Positions 19,061 to 29,088 of a DNA stretch of 51,088 bases are shown one piece after another. Origin of the DNA: Trichomonas tenax. Taxonomy: Eukaryota > Parabasalia > Trichomonadida > Trichomonadidae. Position 1 is the stretch's first letter. Each line of letters starts with the position of its first letter. The stretch lies in assembly GCA_023091735.1 (NCBI GenBank), contig JALKBU010000293.1:1-51088 (forward strand). Reading direction: 5' to 3'. The notes beneath the pieces were generated by a model. The model worked only from the letters and a program-made list of their open reading frames with translations. It did not search any database and had not been told where the DNA came from. The position numbers and the translations under genes are program-made.

Positions 19061-20587
19061 ATGGAGAATCCTGCTGAAGTTCAGGAACTTAGGAACAAAC
19101 TTCGTATGATGAAGTTCCCACAGGATGAAATCCTCAACACCGTTCGCAAACAGCAACGCGCCATTCACAAACAGAAACAAGCTAACGAAACAATCCGCCA
19201 GGAATGCGTCGAGTACCAGGCCCAGATAGACGCATACGATCAGGCCGTCGCTGCGCATGACAGCAACGAAGATCTCAATCAGCTTAAAAACACAGAAAAG
19301 AACCTCTCGAACAAATTGAGCGTTTTATCTGCCGACTACGCAGCCGAAGACCAGAAGCGCCGCGAGCTCGAGGATAAGGTGTCCAAGGCTAGATCAGCTG
19401 TCGGAGGAATGTACGCCCAATCGCGCGAGATCGAGGAGTCACAGGCAAAGATCCGCACAATGGAGAACCGCCTCGACAAGTCACTCGTCCGCTACAACAA
19501 CAACCTCACGCAGCTCTCCGAGAAGCGTAACCAGATCGATGAGCTCAGGAAGGACAGAACAACGTTCCGCCAAGTCATTGAGAAGTCTAAGACCGAATGT
19601 GCCACCCTCGCAGCAACGATCGAGGACCAGATCAGGACATCCAACGACTCTTACTCACAGAGAGATAACTTGAAGATGTGCATCGCCGAATTGAAGAACA
19701 ACGAAGCAGCAGAAATCCAGCACTTCGAGAGCGATATGGACCGCCTCACACAGACAATCGAGGGCCAGAGAATCGCCTCTAACAGACCACACGAGCAGCT
19801 TCAATCTGTTCCAACAATCATCTCCCAGAGCGGCACATCCGAGGCACAGGATGAGATCACAAAGCAGACAGAAGAGTTCCAGGCACAGATCAGCCGCACA
19901 CTTGAGCTCCTTAACATGAAAACAACAGAAGAATTGTTCCAGGAGGCCGAGAACCTCGAAAGAGAGAACTTCTCACTCTTCAACTTCGTTGTTGAGCACG
20001 GTGCTACGCGCACACGCCTTACAGATGAGATCTCAGCCCTCGAGTTGCAGCACGATGCTATCTTATCTCATTCACAGTCTAACGATGAGTCACAGGCTCG
20101 CGAGCTCGAAGAAATCACAAATGACATAGAAGATACAAAGAGCCAGCTCGCTGACTTAGAGAAACAGAAGAAGGCCTCTGAGGACGCCTTCAAGGAGAAC
20201 TATCAGAAGATCGATGAGCTCTATCAGCTTCTCGGTTGCTCCTGGGATAACTCCCCAGATGAGAAGTCCACTGTCACAAGTGCAAACGTTATGTTCGCAT
20301 TGACAAAAATCGAAACAGCAATCATCGAAATAATGGACAAAGTTAGTGCCAAGGCAAAGAGTGCATTCGATGTTCAGCCAGAGTCTAGATCACAGGCTGG
20401 ATTAGACTCATTCAAGCCAGAGAAGGAGAAGAAGCATGTTCTCGAAAGAATCGATGATAATGCATTGAAGACACTCGAAACATGCAACGAACCATTGTCT
20501 CTTGATGATGTTAGGAAGCTTATCAAGGACCCAACTTCACCAAACACTAATAACAATACCACTACACAGCCTGTTGAACAAGAATAA
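19061..20587 (+). CDS. Outer dynein arm docking complex-like protein (CCDC114/ODA1 family)
   Basis: A 508-residue coiled-coil protein. Near the N-terminus it has VRKQQRAIHKQKQANETIR, resembling the opening I-x-KQ-x3-I-x5-N signature of CCDC63/CCDC114/ODA1 proteins. Near residues 385-420 it has LLGCSWDN.. then VTSANVMFALTKIETAIIEI, matching the conserved G-C..VT-x2-NVM-x2-L-x2-IE-x4-EI block near the end of that family. These proteins anchor outer dynein arms to axonemal doublets, which fits a flagellated cell. The C-terminal tail is low complexity (NTNNNTTTQP). Codon use is C-ending, suggesting good expression. The family call rests on these two blocks. Confidence 0.7.
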   Translation: MENPAEVQELRNKLRMMKFPQDEILNTVRKQQRAIHKQKQANETIRQECVEYQAQIDAYDQAVAAHDSNEDLNQLKNTEKNLSNKLSVLSADYAAEDQKRRELEDKVSKARSAVGGMYAQSREIEESQAKIRTMENRLDKSLVRYNNNLTQLSEKRNQIDELRKDRTTFRQVIEKSKTECATLAATIEDQIRTSNDSYSQRDNLKMCIAELKNNEAAEIQHFESDMDRLTQTIEGQRIASNRPHEQLQSVPTIISQSGTSEAQDEITKQTEEFQAQISRTLELLNMKTTEELFQEAENLERENFSLFNFVVEHGATRTRLTDEISALELQHDAILSHSQSNDESQARELEEITNDIEDTKSQLADLEKQKKASEDAFKENYQKIDELYQLLGCSWDNSPDEKSTVTSANVMFALTKIETAIIEIMDKVSAKAKSAFDVQPESRSQAGLDSFKPEKEKKHVLERIDDNALKTLETCNEPLSLDDVRKLIKDPTSPNTNNNTTTQPVEQE

Positions 20588-20828
20588 GTTGATTTTTTTT
20601 TATATTTTTTTGATTTTTTAAAGAAGTATTTTTTGAAACATATATGCTGTAAATCATCTTATTTTCAAACATTCCTGAGCTCAATTGATTTAAAATAATA
20701 AAAATAGTATATTTTCTTTCACTGATCAAATATGATTTCATATGTATTGAATTATAGCATTGATTGCAATTTTCCATGATTTTAAGGTAATTTAAAGTTA
20801 TAAATTAATTTCGAGAATAAACACAATT

Positions 20829-21062
20829 TTATTTTCCTAAACCTTGTATGAACTTTTCCATGTCTTCATCATTCATATGTTCCTGATCAGAACCAGAGTC
20901 TTGAAGAACCTCTTGAATTGTCGGATCTTTGAGTAATTCGTTATCATCGTCTTCGAGCGCTTGAAGCTTCGTTCTTTCAATGGCAGCGACTTCATCCTCG
21001 CCTTCAACTAACGGCTGATATTCAGCCCCTCTTCTGTGACAACAAGAAAAAAGACACCCCAT
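20829..21062 (-). CDS. Small MGC-type lipid-anchored acidic protein
   Basis: A 77-residue protein starting MGCLFSCCHRRG. Glycine 2 followed by three cysteines is a typical N-myristoylation plus palmitoylation signal, so membrane anchoring is expected. The rest is acidic and probably helical (LKDPTIQEVLQDSGSDQEH). The layout recalls small scaffold proteins such as LAMTOR1 but is too short for a firm match. It has two TTTACATGNCA motifs 40-80 bases upstream. Confidence 0.7.
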   Translation of the reverse strand: MGCLFSCCHRRGAEYQPLVEGEDEVAAIERTKLQALEDDDNELLKDPTIQEVLQDSGSDQEHMNDEDMEKFIQGLGK

Positions 21063-21100
21063 TTTGTCACTTTTAGATATTTAGTACTTTTTTCTTCTAC

Positions 21101-21144
21101 TTTACATGTCAAATTTTATTGACATTTTGACTTTTTACATGACA
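21101..21144. promoter_or_regulatory. Two TTTACATGNCA motifs
   Basis: TTTACATGTCA at 21101-21111 and TTTACATGACA at 21134-21144, upstream of the minus-strand gene starting at 21062. They belong to the window-wide motif family described in the findings. Confidence 0.45.
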
Positions 21145-21301
21145 AATATTTTTACCCATGATTATTTCGTTTTAAATTTGAACTAATCATGAGTTATAAT
21201 TATATATATGTTTTTGATTATGAGAAGTAATTGCTGTTGTAAAAAACAAGAGACTTTATAAAGTTAATAATATATACAATAATATAAAATGAATATTCTA
21301 A

Positions 21302-23692
21302 TTAAATATCGATGTTGAATAATGAAGCAGTCAATTTGTTGAGGGCATCATTCATTTCATTTCTCTGGCTGATTGATAGCTGCGAAGAAAAATGATCCTG
21401 AAGCCATCCAACGAGATGCTGGACATGCAAATGAGCGTTGATGTAGATTGAAGCAAGCTCACACATCAGCTTTGAAACCTGAACAGCCCATGGAGCATCT
21501 GCCTTTTCGAGAATGATTCCATCTTTGTGCATCTCAATGCGAGAACAAGCAACAATAACAGCAGCTCCAATTCGAGTATTCCTTGTGTGACTATAAGCAA
21601 TCATGAGACTGAGAATTGTCGGGAACCTGATAAGGCTGAATGTGTTCACGCCATTGCATAATTCTGTTGCAAGCTGATCAGTCAATTTCACATTCTTAGC
21701 AAACTCTTTTGTCAAAGCAATTGGAAATTCTTTGTTCAAAACAGTGATGAACCTCTTAGGCGCTCTAATTAAGTGTGAAATAAACCATCCGAGTGATTCT
21801 CTGTCGATACGCGAGTCAGCAAGTTTCTCGACAGCATCAATCAATAAAACAATAACCGCCATTTCTTCGACATTTTCATCTGCTTGTATAACATCGAGAC
21901 AGCACGTGAGAGCAATTCTGAAAGAATTCTTTTGATGTAGAACGCTGTCTGGTAATGAGAACAAGAACTGGAGATTAGAGAGTCTCATCGGAGCGCCAAG
22001 GTTCAATAATGTTGCTAAAACGAAGTCGAAGCTCGAAATGAAGTGACTGATTCTCCATTCGTAGAATAGTTCATCAGATATATTTTCTTTGTGGAGCTTC
22101 AAATCTTCAAGGACTTCTCTTGGATGCCTTGAAACTTTGATGTCATCCATGGAAAGAGAGAGAAATTCTTCATCATCACTGAATGGGAATGATTGACGCA
22201 AAATCTCGCAAAAGGCAAAGAAAACGAGATATTTGTGGCAAGCGGAAAGAATCAATCTCACAGGAATATGCTGAAGAAGAGTTTTCTTGCGGGGCGAATT
22301 CAGCATCATTACCATAATGCAAGCAGCAGTTGCTGGTGCAGGGTTTTCTCTGATTTTTTGAACATCAAAGAAAGGTTTGTCAGAGACTATTTCTGTAATG
22401 ATATCTGAAAGTTTATCGGATTGCGCGTAAGACAGCATAAACTTGTTTATAGATTCCATGTCACTTGGTGTAACATCTTGGAGACACTCGATCGCCTTTG
22501 TAATATGGATCTGAAGATCAAGCGATGCTGCTTGAATGATTGTGCTTCCAATCATCTGCAACGACTTTGGATGTCCACCGCAATATTTAAAGACACAATC
22601 AGCAATGTTTGCTTTTGTTGTCATTTCATAATAAAATGATCCTTTGGTGACATTTGTAAAGCTTTGTCCAAGATTTGACGAAATCCACTGTGAAACTTGA
22701 TCTGTATTGTTGAAATATAATGTCGAAAAGAACAGCATCAAATCAGTGAAGTATTCTTTCTTTGAACACATATGATCTATGATTACATTGATGTAGTTTG
22801 TTGGAAACAGATGAAGATAGAAGAATAACGAACAAAGAAGTTTTGAATCTGTGCATTTAAGCATGATCTTGACTTCTGCTTCAGTGATTGCTCTGAGACA
22901 TGCGCACATACGAGCAATACATAAAAAGTATGCATGAGTATTGCAGTTAATCTTCAAAAGTAGATCAATCGCATCTCTCAAAGGCAAAAAGTTGCAGCCG
23001 AATTTCTGTAACAACAAACTCGAAGAATTATTACCAAAGTAGTGCATATATAGAATTGAAAGAGTTTTTGGCTCAATATATAATTGTGGTAATAATATTG
23101 GTCTTAATTGAGGTGAAAGAACGGCTAAAAACGTTTTTAGATATGGATCCTGTAACATTCTGAATAGTGGAGTGATGAAATGCGGAAAAGCAAAACATGT
23201 TGATAAAATCGCGTGCTCATTCATATCTTTTAGGATGCTGATAAATGTTTTAAATGGAAATTCTGACTTAAATCTATTGTATAAAATGGGAAAAACGTCT
23301 GCTAAATATCTTGAATATGCGTGATAATGAAATAATTCGACTTTTTCGCCTCTAGTTTGTCTATCTAGATCTCTCTTTAAGTACGCGAGCTTTTGGCCGT
23401 CAGATAATGAGTCAATATTTTGCGGTGGCGATTGAGATTCATCTATTCGTTCTAAGTCTGATTGAAATACAGAAATCATCGCTTGAACTCTAAAAGATGG
23501 TTTTGATCTTATTTTTGCGAAAATATGTCGAAATTCTTTTGCATTTAAAACCAAAAATGGCAAAACTATATCGAGCTCGAGGTCTTCTTCGTTCTGAATC
23601 TGATTCACTTGTCCTCCGTGAAGCATTTCAAACAAATTCGAAAGTTTTGTGCATCTTTGGATAAACTTTGTTGAATCAAAATTAACATTCAT
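21302..23692 (-). CDS. Alpha-solenoid-like protein, 796 aa
   Basis: A large, leucine- and phenylalanine-rich, apparently all-helical protein without signal peptide, convincing membrane segments or catalytic motif. Regular alternation of hydrophobic helices (for example AILSTCFAFPHFITPLFRML) suggests a HEAT/ARM-like solenoid. It is not a recognisable importin or adaptin. The gene is intact; two TGTCATGTAAA motifs lie 200-230 bases upstream of the start. Function unknown. Confidence 0.75.
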   Translation of the reverse strand: MNVNFDSTKFIQRCTKLSNLFEMLHGGQVNQIQNEEDLELDIVLPFLVLNAKEFRHIFAKIRSKPSFRVQAMISVFQSDLERIDESQSPPQNIDSLSDGQKLAYLKRDLDRQTRGEKVELFHYHAYSRYLADVFPILYNRFKSEFPFKTFISILKDMNEHAILSTCFAFPHFITPLFRMLQDPYLKTFLAVLSPQLRPILLPQLYIEPKTLSILYMHYFGNNSSSLLLQKFGCNFLPLRDAIDLLLKINCNTHAYFLCIARMCACLRAITEAEVKIMLKCTDSKLLCSLFFYLHLFPTNYINVIIDHMCSKKEYFTDLMLFFSTLYFNNTDQVSQWISSNLGQSFTNVTKGSFYYEMTTKANIADCVFKYCGGHPKSLQMIGSTIIQAASLDLQIHITKAIECLQDVTPSDMESINKFMLSYAQSDKLSDIITEIVSDKPFFDVQKIRENPAPATAACIMVMMLNSPRKKTLLQHIPVRLILSACHKYLVFFAFCEILRQSFPFSDDEEFLSLSMDDIKVSRHPREVLEDLKLHKENISDELFYEWRISHFISSFDFVLATLLNLGAPMRLSNLQFLFSLPDSVLHQKNSFRIALTCCLDVIQADENVEEMAVIVLLIDAVEKLADSRIDRESLGWFISHLIRAPKRFITVLNKEFPIALTKEFAKNVKLTDQLATELCNGVNTFSLIRFPTILSLMIAYSHTRNTRIGAAVIVACSRIEMHKDGIILEKADAPWAVQVSKLMCELASIYINAHLHVQHLVGWLQDHFSSQLSISQRNEMNDALNKLTASLFNIDI

Positions 23693-24171
23693 TAATATAA
23701 TGAAAATATTTTAGATATTCTAGCACTAAGCTGCATCTTTGTATATCGTTTTTCATATTATTTTGAGACAATTCTATATTTCATCAAATTATCAAATTGA
23801 TTAATTTCTAATTTTTCTATTTTGCTTCATTGATCATGATTAAGATGATAAGGAGAAGCTAAATGAAGCATTTAAGAGCAAGTATAAAATTTGTCATGTA
23901 AAGTATTTTATGTCATGTAAAATATCAATATAGCATTTCCAAATTACCACAAAATGTTTGTTGAAAATTATGCAAATTTTGAATCGATTTCTATATGAAA
24001 GTATTCACAAAATCTAGTTTTCTCAAATAGGAAATTAGTCTAAATTTATATTCTTTAAGATCTTAAAGGAGAATTCATTTATACATATTAAATTTACCAA
24101 CAAAATTGATGGAGATTTTAGATCACTTCACCTCCGTAATATTTGAATAAATTTATCAAACATTTTGTGTT
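23693..24171. other. Intergenic stretch with two TGTCATGTAAA motifs
   Basis: Copies at 23892-23902 and 23911-23921 are 19 bases apart, centre to centre. Nothing else notable is seen. Confidence 0.5.
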
Positions 24172-24738
24172 CTATTCTAGTAACGAGAAGCTATCAAAGA
24201 ATCCTGCATACACATCCATACAATCGTCTGTTTTTCCATCACATTTGCCTTCGTTTACTTTCCCGTTGTTTTGGGTCTCATTGTCTTGGACTTCATTGGT
24301 TCTCTTATTGAAGAAAAGTAATTGTTTTGCTGTTCTTAGAACCTTACTTTTCTTTAATGTTTCTCCTTTATATTCATTGTAGGTATTTTCATTATGGTGA
24401 ACAAAATATTTGAATACTTCATATCTATCGGCTTTTAATTTGTTTTTGAAAATTATAAAAAGATCTTTTACGTAACCAATAACAGAGTTGATTCCTTCAT
24501 CATTTTTATAGCCTGCAATTGCAGACACTTTTGTTTTAAAGTCCGAATCGCTCTTTAATGCATCATAAAGGAGATCTCGTGTTTTGTTTAAAGAACTACA
24601 TAGCTTATTTGAAAACTCAAGATTTGTTAAATAGATCTCAAGTTCATTCCAATGATCTTCAATAAACTCTGCCATGATTAGCATTTTGGAAGTAAACATT
24701 ATATAAATGCTATTTTTTCGTCTCAAAATTTTCGTCAT
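24172..24738 (-). CDS. Hypothetical protein, up to 188 aa
   Basis: An intact frame with a globular helical core (about residues 22-130, for example FIEDHWNELEIYLTNLEF) and a polar, Asn/Asp/Gly-rich tail (NETQNNGKVNEGKCDGKTDD). The outermost ATG at 24738 lies inside a GTCATGTAAA motif that appears to be regulatory, and the first 13 residues are basic and unlike the rest, so a start at 24699 or 24675 (MAEFIEDHW) may be the real one. It is divergent from the 24780 gene with 41 bases between. No family recognised. Confidence 0.6.
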   Translation of the reverse strand: MTKILRRKNSIYIMFTSKMLIMAEFIEDHWNELEIYLTNLEFSNKLCSSLNKTRDLLYDALKSDSDFKTKVSAIAGYKNDEGINSVIGYVKDLFIIFKNKLKADRYEVFKYFVHHNENTYNEYKGETLKKSKVLRTAKQLLFFNKRTNEVQDNETQNNGKVNEGKCDGKTDDCMDVYAGFFDSFSLLE

Positions 24739-24743
24739 GTAAA
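24734..24743. promoter_or_regulatory. GTCATGTAAA motif in a divergent promoter
   Basis: The motif, followed by TATTTACATAAC, lies between two divergent genes (starts 24738 or lower on the minus strand and 24780 on the plus strand), where a shared regulatory site would be expected. Confidence 0.4.
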
Positions 24744-24779
24744 TATTTACATAACAAAAATATACGTTTATAAATTATA

Positions 24780-25301
24780 ATGAAGAAATCAGCGGCCGAA
24801 TCAACAAAGCAAAAGCCCAAAAAGAATTCAGCTTTTGATTTTGAAACATGGAAAGTTCAAGAACTCGAGCGTATCAAGAAAACACACGTTGAAGAAAACC
24901 AAATTACAATCGCAAAGATTGACAAAGAGTGGAAAACAACACTTGCTCAGGCAAACAAAGCATGGAATTCTAGAGAAGACAAATTACTTCAAGAATTAAT
25001 CAACGCAGAGAAAGCTGCTGATGAATTAAATAATGAAAGAAAAAAGAATCGTTTGCTTATTAGCGAAATATCACTGCTAGAGAAGGAATTGGAGATGCTA
25101 AGAAAGCCTCGAGAAGATACTATTCGAGAAGAAAGAATTAGAAAAATCTCTTCTCTCAGGTATGAAATTAACCAGCTAGAAGAAGAGCTACGTACAAAGC
25201 AAGAAGATTTACAGACACTTACGAAAGAAAAGGAGAAATATAAAAAATTATCTCAACAAGCTCTTGGAACACTTAAACAGAAGCGCGAAAAAACATCATG
25301 A
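24780..25301 (+). CDS. Coiled-coil protein, 173 aa
   Basis: A short basic N-terminus (about 15 residues, many Lys) is followed by a continuous heptad-patterned helix to the end (for example RYEINQLEEELRTKQEDL). No other domain. Probably a structural or adaptor coiled coil; not nameable from sequence. Confidence 0.7.
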   Translation: MKKSAAESTKQKPKKNSAFDFETWKVQELERIKKTHVEENQITIAKIDKEWKTTLAQANKAWNSREDKLLQELINAEKAADELNNERKKNRLLISEISLLEKELEMLRKPREDTIREERIRKISSLRYEINQLEEELRTKQEDLQTLTKEKEKYKKLSQQALGTLKQKREKTS

Positions 25302-25380
25302 GTCCTTTGTTTGTTGTTTTAAATTATGTTTGTATTTTAATGATTTTATAATTTTTACAAATCGAAATATTTTTGCATAA

Positions 25381-26487
25381 TTAAGGAACTACATAAACTA
25401 CATGCCCGCGCTGATTGAAGACACACTTGTGATAAAAAAATTCTTGTGAAAGAATTAAATTAAGTGCCCAGATGGGGCTATCTTGGGTGATTGAGGTGTA
25501 TTCAAACTCCAGATCAGACAATAAATCATCAAGATTGTTTTCTTTTAATATTCTAATAAGAATGGGATCCGAATGAAAATGTTGAACTGCTGTTCCATTC
25601 TCAATCATTTTTGTTATCTCATTGATTCCAGTTTTCTTATTTTTGAAATTTAGAACAGTTTCATATAATTGAAAAACATTTGTTTTCTTTTTTGGCATCC
25701 ATGATTCAAAATCGATTTGATTTATAGAATTGTCACTAAAAAACTTGCTGAATATATATGCATTCCTAATGAATGATTCTGGATGAAATGAATTATTTCT
25801 TTGCTTAATTGCATATAAAAGAATGTCTTCACTTGCGTGCTTGTATTTCTCATTGCCTGCTAATAAGAATAATGAATACAATTCCAATATTCCTGAAGTT
25901 ATTTCAGACATTGAAGATTTTGTTCCAAAAATTCGAGAATGTGATAATTTATCCTTTAAATTAACAATCTGTGAAGAATATACTTTGTTGTTTGTCACTG
26001 ATAATAATCCATTAGCGCATGATTTAGCTGAAATTAAAAAATACCTTTGACCCGTAAAGAGATATGAAGTAATTAAAGGTGCAACTATTCTCTCTATAAG
26101 TGTTTTAGTTCTTATCCATGCAATATTTTGGCAATTAAATATATTTTTTGATGAATTAAATATTTGAATTGTTGGATGATTAAGAATTGACAAGATTGGT
26201 AAAAACTCGATTGCTTCTGCTAAAATATTAGGATCTGAAACATTGTTGAGAAAATCAAAAAATTTGATATTCTTATTAATTGAATCATTCAGATTTTTGT
26301 ATTGAATTAGCTTATTTGCTTGAATTTTTGGAATATTTGGTAAACTTTCTGTGATTAAATTTTGATTTGCGATTGGAAGATGATAAAATATCACTAAAAT
26401 CATAACAAAATATAGAAATAGCGAGAGAAAAACTGCCGAGTAAACCAGTTTCTTACCAAGACCTTGTGGAATTTTAATATTCTTCAT
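25381..26487 (-). CDS. Type II membrane protein, GH47 mannosidase-like
   Basis: A 368-residue protein with a short cytosolic N-terminus and one membrane segment (about residues 14-36, AVFLSLFLYFVMILVIFYHL), the layout of ER/Golgi glycosidases. The lumenal part has LITSYLFTGQRYFLISAK and SEITSGILELYSLFLLAGNE, which resemble the L-x-Y-x2-TGD-x2-FL and E-x3-LQLE-x2-xLS-x-LTG blocks of class I alpha-mannosidases (GH47). At about 330 lumenal residues it is shorter than the usual 450-residue domain, and several catalytic acidic positions are not evident, so it may be a divergent or inactive member. Family call is tentative. Confidence 0.5.
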   Translation of the reverse strand: MKNIKIPQGLGKKLVYSAVFLSLFLYFVMILVIFYHLPIANQNLITESLPNIPKIQANKLIQYKNLNDSINKNIKFFDFLNNVSDPNILAEAIEFLPILSILNHPTIQIFNSSKNIFNCQNIAWIRTKTLIERIVAPLITSYLFTGQRYFLISAKSCANGLLSVTNNKVYSSQIVNLKDKLSHSRIFGTKSSMSEITSGILELYSLFLLAGNEKYKHASEDILLYAIKQRNNSFHPESFIRNAYIFSKFFSDNSINQIDFESWMPKKKTNVFQLYETVLNFKNKKTGINEITKMIENGTAVQHFHSDPILIRILKENNLDDLLSDLEFEYTSITQDSPIWALNLILSQEFFYHKCVFNQRGHVVYVVP

Positions 26488-26521
26488 GAAAAAATTATCA
26501 TCAAAATATTTGACACTTTTA

Positions 26522-26532
26522 TTTACATGTCA
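26522..26532. promoter_or_regulatory. TTTACATGTCA motif
   Basis: A perfect copy 35 bases upstream of the minus-strand start at 26487. Confidence 0.45.
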
Positions 26533-26757
26533 AAAAAATGATAAAATATTTCAACAGAGCCTTCACAAGTTAAAGATTTAGCAATCTTAAATCACGGTGT
26601 ATTCAGCAACATAGATCAATCTATATTTCGCATTGTATATTGTTCAACAATGCAGTTAATATTACATATTCATATATTGATATCTCCATGGAAATGTTCT
26701 TTTCAACCACGACGCGGGTAAAAGAGCTCATGAATTAACAATAATATAACAAATAAT

Positions 26758-29088
26758 TTATTCAAAAAATCTACAATATATAAATGACTTCTTAATTACA
26801 TTAATAACATTTGACATCTTTTGCGAAAATGCCGTGATTCCAAGCTGGTTTGCGGCCTTCAACAAAGCACTGGCAGTCTTCCTGGCCTTCTTCATAATAC
26901 ATGCTCTTTCGAACTCAGCGCAATCGAAGATATCAATTTCTTTCTCAGTGTCTTCTAGCAGCCAAAGAGCTTCAGCAAAGAAGCTTTCATCGCGTCCACT
27001 GAAAGAAAGATATTGCGTGATAGACTGTGGAACAAAGCCATTAATATCGCTGACTTTAGAAGGTCTATCACCAAGGCACATTAAGAAAGCTGCACATTCA
27101 TTATCACTGAGTTTCTCATAAAACTTTGATTCGATTGCTGCACACAAAGAGAAGCAGCACGAAACTCCCGAAGAACGAGCAACAAATGCCTTTTGAGCGG
27201 CGTTTTCTGATGATGGTAGCAAACCGATTCTGATGGAAAGCTCACGAATCCTGTTCAAATCTGTCTGCTTGAACTTGTGAAGTTCCACTTGTTTCAGTTT
27301 TTGTTTGAGCATTTTGTTGCGAATGCAAACTTCTGCGATCTGTCTCCAGCATTGAAGTAGATTTGGATCAAGCGAGGCCTTAACTTCCTGCATCTCTTTG
27401 ATAAGCTTAGCATATCTTTCTCCTCCAACGACTAAATCGCCTTCATAATATGAGTAATCTTTCAGTATTAGATTTTCATTATCATCAATTTGCGAAAGCT
27501 GCTGCCTCGATAATGGGGTGATTGCTTTTGACACAGCAACGATATCGTGTATTGGGAGTGTGACAAGGCACTTCTCATCGTTGTCGAGTGCACGACCACG
27601 CGAAGGAACTCCTCGCATTGCAAGTGTAACAAGTCCACAGTTTGTTCCTCCAAAGCAAATGGACCATGCATGATCTCCTGTCATAGAACGCGCTTTCACA
27701 GCACGCCCATTGATAAGAAGAGAGCGTAGGTTTAACGGATGTGTGCAAAGTGTACAAATAGCAGTATCAAGTGACATAAGATGAATAATTTTTGATGAAA
27801 TCGTTTCTGGCGGTAATTGTGCCTTCATTTGATTGAGCTGATCCTGTATAAGCGGGCCTCTTGTTGTGGCTGTGAAAGATCCAAGAAGGCAGTAAAGGTA
27901 ATTATCAAAATCTGAAACGCCTGAAAATATGGATGTGAGGTAAAATTCCTCACTCATCGTGAATCTGGTCGATATAACAGGAAGATCACTAACAAAAATC
28001 GAAGAAATATCAAGCTTTGAAAGACCTGGATGCAATGTTGTCATGAAATAGCCTCTTGCATCGATTCCTGGTCTTCCAGCACATCGCACTATTTGATGTA
28101 CTTCGCATGGAGTCATTGTTCTCATCTTATTTCCATCATTTTTGTATAATGAGGTCAATATAACTGATTTCGCGCCAATATATATAGAATCGACAATTTT
28201 GGAAGTTGTAAGCATGATTTTGGTCGAATTGAATTTCTCTATTTGTGAATAAATTTCAGTAAGATCTAAATTGTCGTATAATGTTAAATATTCCGGATGT
28301 TCCGCAGCAAATGAACGCAAATATCCATTTGAAGGGAAAACAACTAAAATAGGAAGTAAATTCGAATTTATATTATCTGTAATTTCTTGATATATCGCAT
28401 CATTTGATGGCATATAGTCTGTACACTTCTCCAGAAGTTCTATCGTAGATAAGAAATCGATATATAGTGAAGAATTTCGGATGAGTTGATTTTGAAAAGG
28501 CTTTTCAGAGAATATAAAATGCGCTACTGCATTCCTCTCTATTGGAGCTTCGACAACTTTTGGTGAAATGCCAGTTATAGAAGAAATCCATGTTGCAATT
28601 GTCTGAATATTCGCAAATGGTTTCGAATTGAAGATGAAATGACATCTTTTTGATAAAATAAGTATAATCTGCTCTAATTGTGGTCCAATGACATCGCTAT
28701 TTATATCCCACAAAGAATCGATAATAATACAAGAATTATTCGGTATTTGTGACATAAACTGTGCTATTTGTTTTATTGTCATTACAACAGTTGATGTTTT
28801 GTTCTCCAAAGTCTTCCTTCGAAGTGAATTCGCGACAATATAAAATACCATATGAAAATTTTTTGCTGCAATCTCTGAAATCTTATACGGGTACGCTTCA
28901 TCGTGTGTTATCGTTATAATTATGTCCTTCATAGCGAGAGAGGACTCAATCTCGCAATAAAATACACTGAAATTGAACACTCTGACGCAATTCAAGGTAT
29001 CCTGTGGACGAGCCGCACTCTGAAGTGATCCACGACTGCCAGATTGATGCATTCGACCATTACGATCAAACTGGCGCGGAAGGCTCAT
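26758..29088 (-). CDS. Degenerate Ski2-like helicase
   Basis: A 776-residue protein. HQIVRCAGRPGIDARGYFMT (about residues 325-345) is a clear helicase motif VI of the Ski2/Brr2/ASCC3 class (consensus Q-M-x-GRAGRPG-x-D), with the glycine before RAGRPG replaced (VRCAGRPG). Upstream, SCIIIDSLWDI stands where motif II (DExH) should be and has no acidic pair, and no Walker A P-loop is visible in the N-terminal part, so ATP hydrolysis is unlikely. The C-terminal 350 residues are helical, in the position of a Sec63-like module. Comparison is with the second, inactive cassette of Brr2-like proteins, but this is a single-cassette protein. Confidence 0.65.
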   Translation of the reverse strand: MSLPRQFDRNGRMHQSGSRGSLQSAARPQDTLNCVRVFNFSVFYCEIESSLAMKDIIITITHDEAYPYKISEIAAKNFHMVFYIVANSLRRKTLENKTSTVVMTIKQIAQFMSQIPNNSCIIIDSLWDINSDVIGPQLEQIILILSKRCHFIFNSKPFANIQTIATWISSITGISPKVVEAPIERNAVAHFIFSEKPFQNQLIRNSSLYIDFLSTIELLEKCTDYMPSNDAIYQEITDNINSNLLPILVVFPSNGYLRSFAAEHPEYLTLYDNLDLTEIYSQIEKFNSTKIMLTTSKIVDSIYIGAKSVILTSLYKNDGNKMRTMTPCEVHQIVRCAGRPGIDARGYFMTTLHPGLSKLDISSIFVSDLPVISTRFTMSEEFYLTSIFSGVSDFDNYLYCLLGSFTATTRGPLIQDQLNQMKAQLPPETISSKIIHLMSLDTAICTLCTHPLNLRSLLINGRAVKARSMTGDHAWSICFGGTNCGLVTLAMRGVPSRGRALDNDEKCLVTLPIHDIVAVSKAITPLSRQQLSQIDDNENLILKDYSYYEGDLVVGGERYAKLIKEMQEVKASLDPNLLQCWRQIAEVCIRNKMLKQKLKQVELHKFKQTDLNRIRELSIRIGLLPSSENAAQKAFVARSSGVSCCFSLCAAIESKFYEKLSDNECAAFLMCLGDRPSKVSDINGFVPQSITQYLSFSGRDESFFAEALWLLEDTEKEIDIFDCAEFERACIMKKARKTASALLKAANQLGITAFSQKMSNVINVIKKSFIYCRFFE

